DNA of 8,358 nucleotides from Burkholderiales bacterium (GTDB lineage Bacteria; Pseudomonadota; Gammaproteobacteria; Burkholderiales; Burkholderiaceae_F): positions 1 through 8,358 of the forward strand of contig JAJPXW010000301.1 of NCBI GenBank assembly GCA_021205255.1, written 5' to 3'. The translations under genes were made by a program, and so were the position numbers. This document shows, piece after piece, positions 1 through 6,233 of this stretch. The stretch's first letter is position 1; every line of letters begins with the position of its first letter. The notes below the pieces were generated by a model. That model ran no database searches. It saw only the letters and a list, made by a program, of their open reading frames with translations, and was not told where the DNA came from.

Positions 1-30
1 TCTATTTTCTTACTATTGCAGTGAGTGCGT

Positions 31-59
31 ATTATAGGGGAGATTGGTTAACTTATTGA
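31..59 (-). promoter_or_regulatory. Possible outward-facing promoter at the left edge
   Basis: On the minus strand there is a perfect TATAAT hexamer (plus-strand positions 31-36). A poor -35 candidate, TCAATA (54-59), matches 3 of 6 consensus bases at a 17-bp spacing. It points away from the pump operon, so it would drive something beyond the window start. The stretch is AT-rich, so a TATAAT could occur by chance, and confidence is low. I see no clear intrinsic terminator for the pump operon in positions 1-94. Confidence 0.25.
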
Positions 60-94
60 TTTTTTGCTATTTTAATATTAGTTAAAGCGTGTTT

Positions 95-1300
95 CTATTC
101 GTGACTTACTGCTTCGATTGGATCCATCTTGGCCGCCCTTCGAGCAGGGAAATAGCCAAAAACTACGCCAATGAATGCTGCAAAGCCAAAGGAAAGCAGA
201 TTGATCATTGGATCAAAAGCGAAAGGCACGTTCATAAAATGCGTAAGTCCAATGGACATTCCAAGTGCTAGGACAATACCTACCAGTCCTCCAAGACAAG
301 CCAACATGATGGATTCAATAAGGAATTGAAGAAGAACTTCGCTTCCCATTGCGCCGATGGCCAGTCGAACTCCAATTTCACGAGTCCTTTCAGTAACGCT
401 TACCAGCATGATGTTCATGATGCCAATACCACCGACAAGCAAACTGACGGCAGCTACTGCGCCAAGTAAAGTCGTCATGACTTCCTGGGTCTTGGAAATA
501 GTGTCAATGAGTTCGGAGGTGTCTAATACGCTGAAGTTATCCGCATCAGCAGCCGACAGGGCTCTTCTTTCTCTTAATAAGAGCTTAACACCCTGCTTAA
601 CACGCTCAATATCGCTATCGGGTTCAATGGAAACTGTAAGAAGCGGAACTCGGCCATTGCCTGCGAGTCTTCTGTTATAGGTGTTTAGTGGAATAAGGAC
701 GATGTCGTCTTTATCCAGACCGAATCCAGACTGGCCTTTAGGTTCAAGCAAACCAATAATCTGACAAGAAAAACCTTTGATTCTCAGAAGTTCGCCAATC
801 ACAGGCCGGTCGTCGAACAGCTCTTTTTGTACTGTCGTACCGATTACGCATACAGCGCTTCCACCGCGAACTTCGTTTGGTTCGAATTGTCTACCCTCTT
901 GCAAGGCCAGACCGGCAACATCGAAATAAGCATTGGTCGAACCAATGACGGAAGTAGACCAGTTTTTACCATTGGCCACTACTACCGTAGTGGAAGTTCT
1001 GGAGGGAGCTACAGCATGAATGCCAGCAATTTGAGTGCGTATGGCATCCGCATCTTCTTCCTTAAAAGAAGGAGCACCTACGGCTTGGCCTGGTCCTAAT
1101 CTCTGGCCTGGTCGAATCATGAGGGAGTTAGACCCTAGAGCTGATATCTCTTCTCTGACTTGTTGAGTGGCGCCATTACCGATAGTGACCATGGTAATAA
1201 CTGCAGCTACGCCAATCACAATGCCTAAAACCGTGAGCATTGAGCGCATCGGATTTCTAAAAATCTGGCGCAAAGCCAGTAATAGAGCGTTTCCTATCAT
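95..1300 (-). CDS. macB: MacB-type ABC transporter permease (membrane subunit of a tripartite efflux pump)
   Basis: This is the inner-membrane subunit of a type VII (mechanotransmission) ABC transporter, 401 residues. The sequence shows TM1 at about residues 21-41 (after RNPMRSML), a large periplasmic domain at about 45-270, TM2 at about 274-300, TM3 at about 323-349 and TM4 at about 365-384. The family motif ERTREIGVRLAIGA (304-317) follows TM2 on the cytoplasmic side, and the protein ends with PARRAAKMDPIEAV. This matches the MacB_PCD plus FtsX layout. Its start codon overlaps the stop of the ATPase gene as ATGA, and an AGGG ribosome-binding site lies 8 nt upstream, so the two are probably translationally coupled. 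E. coli MacB carries the ATPase on the same chain; here it is separate. The substrate (macrolide, peptide, siderophore or another compound) cannot be told from sequence. LolC/E-type function is unlikely given the adjacent adaptor and outer-membrane channel. Confidence 0.93.
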   Translation of the reverse strand: MIGNALLLALRQIFRNPMRSMLTVLGIVIGVAAVITMVTIGNGATQQVREEISALGSNSLMIRPGQRLGPGQAVGAPSFKEEDADAIRTQIAGIHAVAPSRTSTTVVVANGKNWSTSVIGSTNAYFDVAGLALQEGRQFEPNEVRGGSAVCVIGTTVQKELFDDRPVIGELLRIKGFSCQIIGLLEPKGQSGFGLDKDDIVLIPLNTYNRRLAGNGRVPLLTVSIEPDSDIERVKQGVKLLLRERRALSAADADNFSVLDTSELIDTISKTQEVMTTLLGAVAAVSLLVGGIGIMNIMLVSVTERTREIGVRLAIGAMGSEVLLQFLIESIMLACLGGLVGIVLALGMSIGLTHFMNVPFAFDPMINLLSFGFAAFIGVVFGYFPARRAAKMDPIEAVSHE

Positions 1301-2001
1301 GGTTTGTACCCTGTGTCGCTTTCTACGTTGCCGTCAACGAAATGAATTTTGCGTCTCGCGTAAGCAGCCATATCAGGTTCATGGGTGACGAGAGCGACAG
1401 TAATGTGCTCGTCTTCGTTTAGTTGCTGAAGAAGCTCCATAATTTCCACGCTACGGTGAGAGTCCAAGCTTCCCGTAGGTTCGTCAGCTAGCAATAGTTT
1501 GGGATGCGTGACAATAGCCCGGGCAATGGCCACTCGTTGCTGTTGACCGCCTGACAACTCGGAAGGTGTGTGGTCTTTCCAATCGGTAAGCCCGACTTTT
1601 TCCAAGGCTGCCATTGCCATTTCTCTTCTTACCGATGGACTTTCTCCACGGTAAAGAAGTGGGAGCTCAACGTTTTCTACCGCACTGGTCCTAGCTAAAA
1701 GGTTAAATCCCTGGAAAACGAAGCCTAAATACTTTCTTCTGAGCAATGCCCGCTCGTCCTGCGTGAAATGTTCTACATGGTGACCGTTGAATAGATACTG
1801 GCCTTTTGAAGGGGTATCGAGCGCACCGATCAAATTCATGCAAGTCGATTTTCCGGAGCCGCTTGGACCCATGATGGCAACGAACTCCTTGTTATAAATT
1901 TTTAGGTTTATATCGTTAAGCGCATAGAAAGCCGTATCGCCCATTCCATAGCGCTTCCCGATTCCTATTAATTCGACTAAAGGAGTGGTTTCTTGAGCCA
2001 T
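1297..2001 (-). CDS. MacB/LolD-type ABC transporter ATP-binding protein
   Basis: This 234-residue cytoplasmic ATPase powers the adjacent permease. All nucleotide-binding motifs are intact: Walker A GPSGSGKST (45-53), Q-loop FQ (Q97), signature LSGGQQQRV (149-157), Walker B LLLADEP with catalytic E174, D-loop SLD (178-180) and H-loop H207. The length and motif wording fit the MacB/LolD/FtsE group, which are single ATPase domains of about 220-240 residues. It starts 2 nt after the adaptor stop codon and ends in an ATGA overlap with the permease, so the three genes are one operon. It corresponds to the N-terminal half of E. coli MacB, so this pump uses a split MacB. LolD would look very similar in isolation; the neighbours decide for MacB. 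Confidence 0.95.
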   Translation of the reverse strand: MAQETTPLVELIGIGKRYGMGDTAFYALNDINLKIYNKEFVAIMGPSGSGKSTCMNLIGALDTPSKGQYLFNGHHVEHFTQDERALLRRKYLGFVFQGFNLLARTSAVENVELPLLYRGESPSVRREMAMAALEKVGLTDWKDHTPSELSGGQQQRVAIARAIVTHPKLLLADEPTGSLDSHRSVEIMELLQQLNEDEHITVALVTHEPDMAAYARRKIHFVDGNVESDTGYKP

Positions 2002-2003
2002 TT

Positions 2004-3302
2004 TTATGCGCTGCCTCGCTTCTGGTCAATGATTACGGGTTGACCTGGTTGCAATTCACCTTCAACTACTTGGGTCATTTTTCCATCGGTGTAGCCAACA
2101 GTTAGTGGCACTTCTACTGGCTGTCCGTCTTTCATGACATAGACCTTGCCAGGCTTATTGAAAACGGTTGAGCTTGCTTCAGTGCCTGCATGCTTCTGGG
2201 CTTGTCTACGTGGAGGCGGACCAAACATGTTGAATGGGTTATTGCTTTCTTCGACTTCAACAGTCGGCTTAAACCGTAATGCCGTGTTCGGAACTAACAG
2301 GGAGTCTTTTAGAGCCGCTGTTTGTATGACGGCAGTCGCTGTCATGCCAGGACGAAGGGCTAGGTCGTCGTTTTTGACATCCAAGTATGTAACGTAGGTT
2401 ACTACGTTATCAGTAGTTGTGGCTCCAAAAGCTACTTTAGTAATTTCAGCTGGAAAGCGTCTATCTGGATAAGCACTGACGGTAAAGTAGCAATGCTGGC
2501 CAGGTTTGACTGCTCCAACGTCTGCCTCGTCTACATTAACCTGCAGTTCAAGAGTCCTCATATCGGTAGCCAAGGTCAGAAGTTCCACTGCCTGAAGGGA
2601 AGCTGCTACAGCATAGCCAGGTTCGACGGCACGGGTGAGCACTATTCCATCGATAGGTGAGTAGATCTTGGACTTGTAGAGGTCGGTTTCTGCCGACTTC
2701 AATGCTTCTTCGCTATCGGTGATTTGCGCTTCTGCGCTTTGCACAGAAGCTTCGGCAATAGCTACTGTCGCTTCTTGGCTTTCCAGTTCGGTTTTACTTG
2801 GGCTTTTTCCACCAGAAAGCCGTCTTACTTCATTGAGGCGGTTGAGTTTTGTTTGGGCTTCTTTAAGAGTAGCCTTTGCTTCGGCTAGGTTAGCTTTCGA
2901 TAACAAAAGAGTAGCCTTGGCTCTTTCAACCGAGGCATTGAGCTTTACATCGTCAAGCTCAATAAGAATTTGTCCCTTTTGAACAGGATCGTTTACATCG
3001 ACATTAACTTTTCTTACGATGCCTGACTGTTCACTACCAATTGATACCGTTCTCACGGGGTTGATGGTGCCGTTGGCGGAAACCGTGACACTTAAGTCGC
3101 CTTTTTCTGCATTTGCTGTAACAAAACTGTATTTGACAGTCTTGTGGTCAGCCCAATATTTCCAGCCTCCGGCGGCGACTCCAAGGAGAATAAGTAATAC
3201 AAACCAAGTAGAAAACCTTTTGAAGAAAGGCTTCTTATGCATATCGCCAAGCAAAGCTTGTTTATCTTTATTTAGATCTTTAGATTTTTTCTGTTCTGTC
3301 AT
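2004..3302 (-). CDS. macA: MacA/HlyD-family periplasmic adaptor (membrane fusion protein)
   Basis: This adaptor bridges the inner-membrane ABC permease and the outer-membrane channel. Read from the ATG at 3302 it has 432 residues: a cytoplasmic basic N-terminus, one TM anchor at about 32-50, a barrel/lipoyl first half at about 66-120 (GIVRKVNVDVNDPVQKGQIL), a long Ala/Glu/Lys-rich coiled-coil hairpin at about 121-212, the lipoyl second half (IYSPIDGIVLTRAVEPG, 213-229), a beta-barrel at about 248-330, then a membrane-proximal domain. Residues 350-380 form a Pro/Arg/Asn-rich linker. An in-frame TTG at 3314 would add MRRN. I prefer the ATG because it is a stronger start codon and has a GAG motif 7 nt upstream. 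With this start the gene overlaps the outer-membrane factor gene by 23 nt. Family and role are secure; the substrate is not. Confidence 0.92.
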   Translation of the reverse strand: MTEQKKSKDLNKDKQALLGDMHKKPFFKRFSTWFVLLILLGVAAGGWKYWADHKTVKYSFVTANAEKGDLSVTVSANGTINPVRTVSIGSEQSGIVRKVNVDVNDPVQKGQILIELDDVKLNASVERAKATLLLSKANLAEAKATLKEAQTKLNRLNEVRRLSGGKSPSKTELESQEATVAIAEASVQSAEAQITDSEEALKSAETDLYKSKIYSPIDGIVLTRAVEPGYAVAASLQAVELLTLATDMRTLELQVNVDEADVGAVKPGQHCYFTVSAYPDRRFPAEITKVAFGATTTDNVVTYVTYLDVKNDDLALRPGMTATAVIQTAALKDSLLVPNTALRFKPTVEVEESNNPFNMFGPPPRRQAQKHAGTEASSTVFNKPGKVYVMKDGQPVEVPLTVGYTDGKMTQVVEGELQPGQPVIIDQKRGSA

Positions 3303-4698
3303 GTTTCTTCTCAAAGCCTTCTGGTACTTTCCAGCCTCCGCCCATTGCTTGGTAAAGCGAGATGTAGGCTAGTGCTAAAGAAGCTTCTGCCTGGGCATAG
3401 GATTCTTGGACACTTAGGAGGGTCTGCTGGGTTGTCAACACTACAGTGAAGTCTTGTAGACCTGCTTGATAGTTTTGCCTTGCGCTAGTTGCAGCACGGA
3501 CTGCTGATTCCTCTGCGATTTTGAGTGATTTCAGTCGTAACTGAACAGACCAAATATCATTTAATGCATCTTCGACTGCTTGCACTCCTTCAAGAAGTGC
3601 GGCTTGGTAACGGGCGTTAGCCGCTTGAAGTTGGGCATCCCTTTGCACTACTTGAGCGACGAGTGCTCCTGAATTGAAGATAGGAACGCTAATCGTACCT
3701 AAGATTGAGCCGTATTTAGAGCCTGGTTTACCTAACATTCCTAGGGTTACGGCCGATAGCCCAATATTTCCAGAAAGGGTAAAGCTTGGGAATAAATCGG
3801 AAATGGCCGAAGTTTTATTTGCCAGTGCTGCCTGTACATCGGCTTCTGCGGCTCTAACGGCAGGTCTTTGGCGTAAAGTGTCGGCAGGAATGCTTAAGGA
3901 CAAGTTGTTAGGTGGAACTGGAATCTCCTTCATTGGAAGCACACCAATTTCCTCAGGTTTCCGACTGGTTAATACAGCTAAGGAATTCCTATAAGTTAGG
4001 ACGTTAGCTTCGTAGACAGGGATGCTCGCCCTTGTTTGCTCTAGGGAAGTGATTGCTTGATCCACGTCAGTGCTTTCGACTAGGCCGGACATATATCTCC
4101 ACCTAGCGATATCAAGTGCGTCCTTTTGCGTAGCTAAGTTCTGATTGGCTACTTCTACTTGTCTTTGCGATAAGCGAAGATTGACGTAAGCCGTGGCTAC
4201 TTGAGCGGCAATTTCTGTTTGCACATCTCCAAGAGTAGCTTCCGACGATAGGACGTTGGCTTTGCTTGCCGTCCAATTGGCAAGTTGGCCACCGGTATCG
4301 AAAGTCCATACTCCGCTTAGCGCCAGGCCAAAGCTATTGACGCCCTGGCGATTGGAGTGAGTACGGCTGCCATCGGCTTCTCCTGAAAATGATGGGAACA
4401 GCGAAGATCCTGTTACAACTACAGTGGCCCGGTAGTATCTCAAGTTTGCCTGAGCTTCCTTGACACTGGTGTTCTTTTCCATTGCGGAAGCAACGAGCTC
4501 CGAAAGCTCTACTTGATTCCAAGTATTCCACCAGTTTTGAAAATCGGGGTTTTCAGTAGGTTGCAAAGTGAAAGGCGAGCTCCAGCCCACCGGAATGACT
4601 GCCGCTTGTTCGGGACTCATGGCAAATTCCGGTGTCATTACGCAGCCACTTAATAACGCAACTCCGCAAAGGACTGGGACTTTCAGGATCTTGAGCAT
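3280..4698 (-). CDS. NodT-family outer-membrane efflux lipoprotein (TolC-like channel)
   Basis: This is the outer-membrane exit duct of the pump, 472 residues. A lipoprotein signal peptide is clear: basic start MLKILK, a hydrophobic core, then lipobox LSGC with the lipidated cysteine at residue 19. Two OEP repeats follow, each with long amphipathic helices: roughly residues 60-250, including YVNLRLSQRQVEVANQNL (171-188), and 270-455, including LRQRPAVRAAEADVQAAL (275-292) and LLSVQESYAQAEASLALAY. The C-terminus LYQAMGGGW is typical of the NodT/OprM group. No earlier start is possible, because an in-frame TAA lies two codons upstream of the ATG. The Shine-Dalgarno sequence is poor (only AAGAA, rather far away). 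It is the first gene of the operon and overlaps the adaptor gene. The channel is usually found with RND pumps, but here the ABC partners are encoded directly downstream. Confidence 0.93.
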   Translation of the reverse strand: MLKILKVPVLCGVALLSGCVMTPEFAMSPEQAAVIPVGWSSPFTLQPTENPDFQNWWNTWNQVELSELVASAMEKNTSVKEAQANLRYYRATVVVTGSSLFPSFSGEADGSRTHSNRQGVNSFGLALSGVWTFDTGGQLANWTASKANVLSSEATLGDVQTEIAAQVATAYVNLRLSQRQVEVANQNLATQKDALDIARWRYMSGLVESTDVDQAITSLEQTRASIPVYEANVLTYRNSLAVLTSRKPEEIGVLPMKEIPVPPNNLSLSIPADTLRQRPAVRAAEADVQAALANKTSAISDLFPSFTLSGNIGLSAVTLGMLGKPGSKYGSILGTISVPIFNSGALVAQVVQRDAQLQAANARYQAALLEGVQAVEDALNDIWSVQLRLKSLKIAEESAVRAATSARQNYQAGLQDFTVVLTTQQTLLSVQESYAQAEASLALAYISLYQAMGGGWKVPEGFEKKHDRTEKI

Positions 4699-4730
4699 AA
4701 ATTATTCAAATTCTTATCTGATACCCTGCG

Positions 4731-4760
4731 ATTAGTTTTCCACAGAAAAGTAAATGTCAA
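4731..4760 (-). promoter_or_regulatory. Probable promoter of the efflux operon
   Basis: On the minus strand a perfect -35 hexamer TTGACA (plus-strand positions 4755-4760) is followed after 18 bp by ACTAAT (4731-4736), which matches 4 of 6 bases of the -10 consensus. The predicted transcript would start about 25 nt before the ATG of the outer-membrane lipoprotein gene. No operator palindrome or regulator gene is visible, so how the pump is induced is unknown. Confidence 0.5.
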
Positions 4761-4861
4761 TGGAAACAAAAATTGAACTTTGCAAGATTTTGCTCACTAT
4801 GTAAAAGAGGCTTCTGCCTTGCATAGGAGAGGAATCGGCTACATTGTTCAAAGGCACAAAT

Positions 4862-4885
4862 TTCCATGGTTAGCCGTGGAATTTT
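4862..4885 (+). other. Orphan hairpin with TTTT tail
   Basis: The inverted repeat TTCCATGG (4862-4869) and CCGTGGAA (4874-4881) forms an 8-bp stem with one G-T wobble and a TTAG loop, followed on the plus strand by TTTTCTACT. This looks like a weak intrinsic terminator, but no plus-strand gene lies upstream of it. It could end an unrecognised small RNA or be a structural site. On the minus strand the tail is not T-rich. Confidence 0.35.
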
Positions 4886-4972
4886 CTACTAGTTGGGTTA
4901 TGTGGCTCTGAAGTCTTAAGAATAGAGTTGTATCTATTAGTAGCAAAGAAATGCCATATTTTCAGACAAGAA

Positions 4973-4997
4973 AAGAGGGATGTTTGGCATCCCTTTT
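4973..4997 (-). terminator. Intrinsic terminator of the phosphatase gene, possibly bidirectional
   Basis: AAGAGGGATG (4973-4982) pairs with CATCCCTTTT (4988-4997) around a TTTGG loop: a 10-bp stem including one G-T wobble. On the minus strand the stem is followed by a T-rich tail (TTCTTGTC), placing it about 110 nt past the stop of the phosphatase gene. On the plus strand the right arm itself ends in TTTT, so it may also work in that direction. Confidence 0.7.
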
Positions 4998-5023
4998 GTG
5001 AGTTAATAAGTCAAAGAATTTTT

Positions 5024-5059
5024 AACGATGGAAACGATGGAAACGACGGAAACGATGGA
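5024..5059. repeat. Four tandem copies of a 9-bp unit
   Basis: The unit AACGATGGA occurs four times in direct succession (5024-5032, 5033-5041, 5042-5050, 5051-5059). Only the third copy differs, by one base (AACGACGGA). It lies in the presumed 3' untranslated region of the phosphatase gene, between its stop codon and its terminator. Neither flank continues the repeat. Confidence 0.9.
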
Positions 5060-5104
5060 AAAAGCGAGATCTATGGAAATAAATTCAAGGAGACTTTTAA
5101 GGCA

Positions 5105-5965
5105 TTAAATGGAGAGCATGCTTCTAAGCTTCGGGTCTAGCACTATTAGAGCTTCTTTAGCAAGGATAGGATTAGCGGCAACGGCTGAAAGATCAGTTAA
5201 CGGGTTGCCCCCTTGGGTACTTACTACCACTCCGCCTGCACCTTCAATGATAGGAACGATAGCGGCTATATCCCAGTAATGCAAAGATGGATCAATCATT
5301 ATGTCCGCTCCTCCAGTAGCTACTGCAAAATAACCAAAGCAGTCACCCCAAGTTCTATAGAGTTTGACTTGGTCAATTAAATCTTGCATTCTGCGGCCGC
5401 CGTTTTGTTCTGGAGTTGTCCAATGGGAAGTGGTGAGCAAAGTAGCCTGGCTTAGATCAGTAATATTTCTAACGTGGACTTTAGTTGGTGCTTCCTTATT
5501 AGATCTATAAAGTTCCGTGCCTTCGGCTCGTCCAATAAGCCACGCTCCTACTTGCGGATGGGAAATCACTCCGATCATTGGTTTAAATCCTTGTCCGCCA
5601 TCTCTTTCAAGAGCAATTAACGTTCCGAATTGAAAACCATTAGTAATAAATGATCTGGTTCCATCTACCGGATCGAGAATCCAACGGTACCGAGGCAAGT
5701 CTCCATGGGCTTCTGTTACTCCATATTCCTCGCCGTAGACCCCGTGTAGAGGATAGGTTTCGTCAATAAGCTCCCGCATGGCTTTTTCGGCCATTTTGTC
5801 GGCTGCCGTTACTGGGGAGTGGTCTTCTTTTTCTTCCACGTTAATTCCTGAAAGGAAACGAGGAAGGATTTCCTTATTAGCAAGCTCAAGCAACTGCTCA
5901 ATAAAAGGGACGAATTTTTTATATTCCTCGTCGGTGCATTGCGTACTGTATTTTTGAATATCCAT
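5105..5965 (-). CDS. hisN: Inositol-monophosphatase-family protein, probably HisN-type histidinol-phosphatase
   Basis: This is a metal-dependent phosphomonoesterase of 286 residues, cytoplasmic with no signal peptide. Family metal sites are present: TAAD (53-56), the GEE motif (E79), LDPVDGTRSF with D98 and D101 (97-106), and WD with D232 (231-232), followed by the IVPIIEGAGG segment. The exact wording DPVDGTRSFI, the GDCFGY segment (207-212) and the length fit the HisN branch, which dephosphorylates L-histidinol phosphate in histidine synthesis. Inositol-1-phosphatase and 3'-phosphoadenosine phosphatase (CysQ) are alternatives. The start is supported by AAGGA 6 nt upstream of the ATG. No other his genes lie nearby, so the substrate rests only on motif similarity. 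It appears to be a single-gene unit ending at the terminator near 4973-4997. Confidence is high for the family and moderate for the substrate. Confidence 0.88.
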   Translation of the reverse strand: MDIQKYSTQCTDEEYKKFVPFIEQLLELANKEILPRFLSGINVEEKEDHSPVTAADKMAEKAMRELIDETYPLHGVYGEEYGVTEAHGDLPRYRWILDPVDGTRSFITNGFQFGTLIALERDGGQGFKPMIGVISHPQVGAWLIGRAEGTELYRSNKEAPTKVHVRNITDLSQATLLTTSHWTTPEQNGGRRMQDLIDQVKLYRTWGDCFGYFAVATGGADIMIDPSLHYWDIAAIVPIIEGAGGVVVSTQGGNPLTDLSAVAANPILAKEALIVLDPKLRSMLSI

Positions 5966-6159
5966 ATGCTTTCCTTTTTAGAGACCTTTCATTATCGATG
6001 ATGGGACGAACTGCTTTTATAGCTGTCTCTATATTTGGGAGAGTCATGCTAAAAGATTTATCCAATTCTTTTACAAAATCCAATTGTTAAGCAGATGAAA
6101 AGAGAAACCACATAAAATGGCGGAAGAAGGCGATTTTTAATTTAAACACTAATTATTAC

Positions 6160-6188
6160 TCGACAAATTTGCCTCATTGGTACACAAT
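6160..6188 (+). promoter_or_regulatory. Candidate promoter of the EF-G-like gene
   Basis: TCGACA (6160-6165) matches 5 of 6 bases of the -35 consensus, and after 17 bp CACAAT (6183-6188) matches 4 of 6 bases of the -10 consensus. The predicted start near 6195 would give a leader of about 40 nt. The -10 box overlaps the left arm of the 6184-6199 hairpin. Confidence 0.4.
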
Positions 6189-6199
6189 CGAAAGATTGT
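6184..6199 (+). other. Small hairpin with GAAA tetraloop ahead of the EF-G-like gene
   Basis: ACAATC (6184-6189) and GATTGT (6194-6199) form a perfect 6-bp stem closed by C-G around a GAAA loop, a GNRA-type tetraloop. It sits 35-50 nt before the start codon and overlaps the candidate -10 box. It could be an operator palindrome in DNA or, if transcription begins further upstream, an RNA hairpin in the leader. The AGGA ribosome-binding site (6222-6225, 8 nt before the ATG) is not sequestered by it. Confidence 0.4.
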
Positions 6200-6233
6200 T
6201 TGTGAATCATGCACTTTATTTAGGAATTAACAA

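Larger units (their letters stand above)
4699..5104. other. 406-bp intergenic region between pump operon and phosphatase gene
   Basis: This gap contains no convincing gene. From left to right it holds the pump promoter (about 4731-4760), a hairpin followed by TTTT (4862-4885), a terminator hairpin (4973-4997) and four copies of a 9-bp repeat (5024-5059). A plus-strand reading frame of 70 codons (4928-5140) spans the repeat, but it has no credible ribosome-binding site and runs into the end of the phosphatase gene, so it is not called. Confidence 0.7.
5966..6233. promoter_or_regulatory. Divergent intergenic region between phosphatase and EF-G-like genes
   Basis: This AT-rich 268-bp region must carry start signals for both flanking genes. 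The plus-strand promoter and a small hairpin are listed separately. For the minus-strand gene I see only its ribosome-binding site (AAGGA at 5972-5976) and no convincing -35/-10 pair. Minor structures include a TATAG-N6-CTATA palindrome (6018-6033) and two direct copies of TCCAATT (6061-6067 and 6079-6085). I cannot assign either a role. Confidence 0.6.

Noticed and set aside
48..85. TTAACT ... AGTTAA inverted repeat after the pump operon, considered as its terminator
   Set aside because: The arms are 6 bp and AT-rich, separated by 26 nt, with no following T run, so it is not a credible intrinsic terminator.
827..1099. Plus-strand 90-codon open frame opposite the permease gene
   Set aside because: It lies wholly antisense to the periplasmic domain of the permease and shows no domain or translation signal.
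4928..5140. Plus-strand 70-codon frame containing four Asn-Asp-Gly repeats
   Set aside because: It has no credible ribosome-binding site, its repeat part is explained by the 9-bp DNA array, it crosses the terminator hairpin, and its end overlaps the phosphatase gene on the opposite strand.
6018..6033. TATAG-N6-CTATA palindrome upstream of the phosphatase gene, considered as an operator
   Set aside because: Only 5-bp AT-rich arms in AT-rich DNA, not aligned with a clear promoter, so chance is a sufficient explanation.
6093..6141. Two tiny frames (MKRETT and MAEEGDF) in the divergent intergenic region, considered as leader peptides
   Set aside because: They are 6-7 codons long, with no attenuator-like residues or following terminator and no good ribosome-binding sites; they lie upstream of the best candidate promoter.
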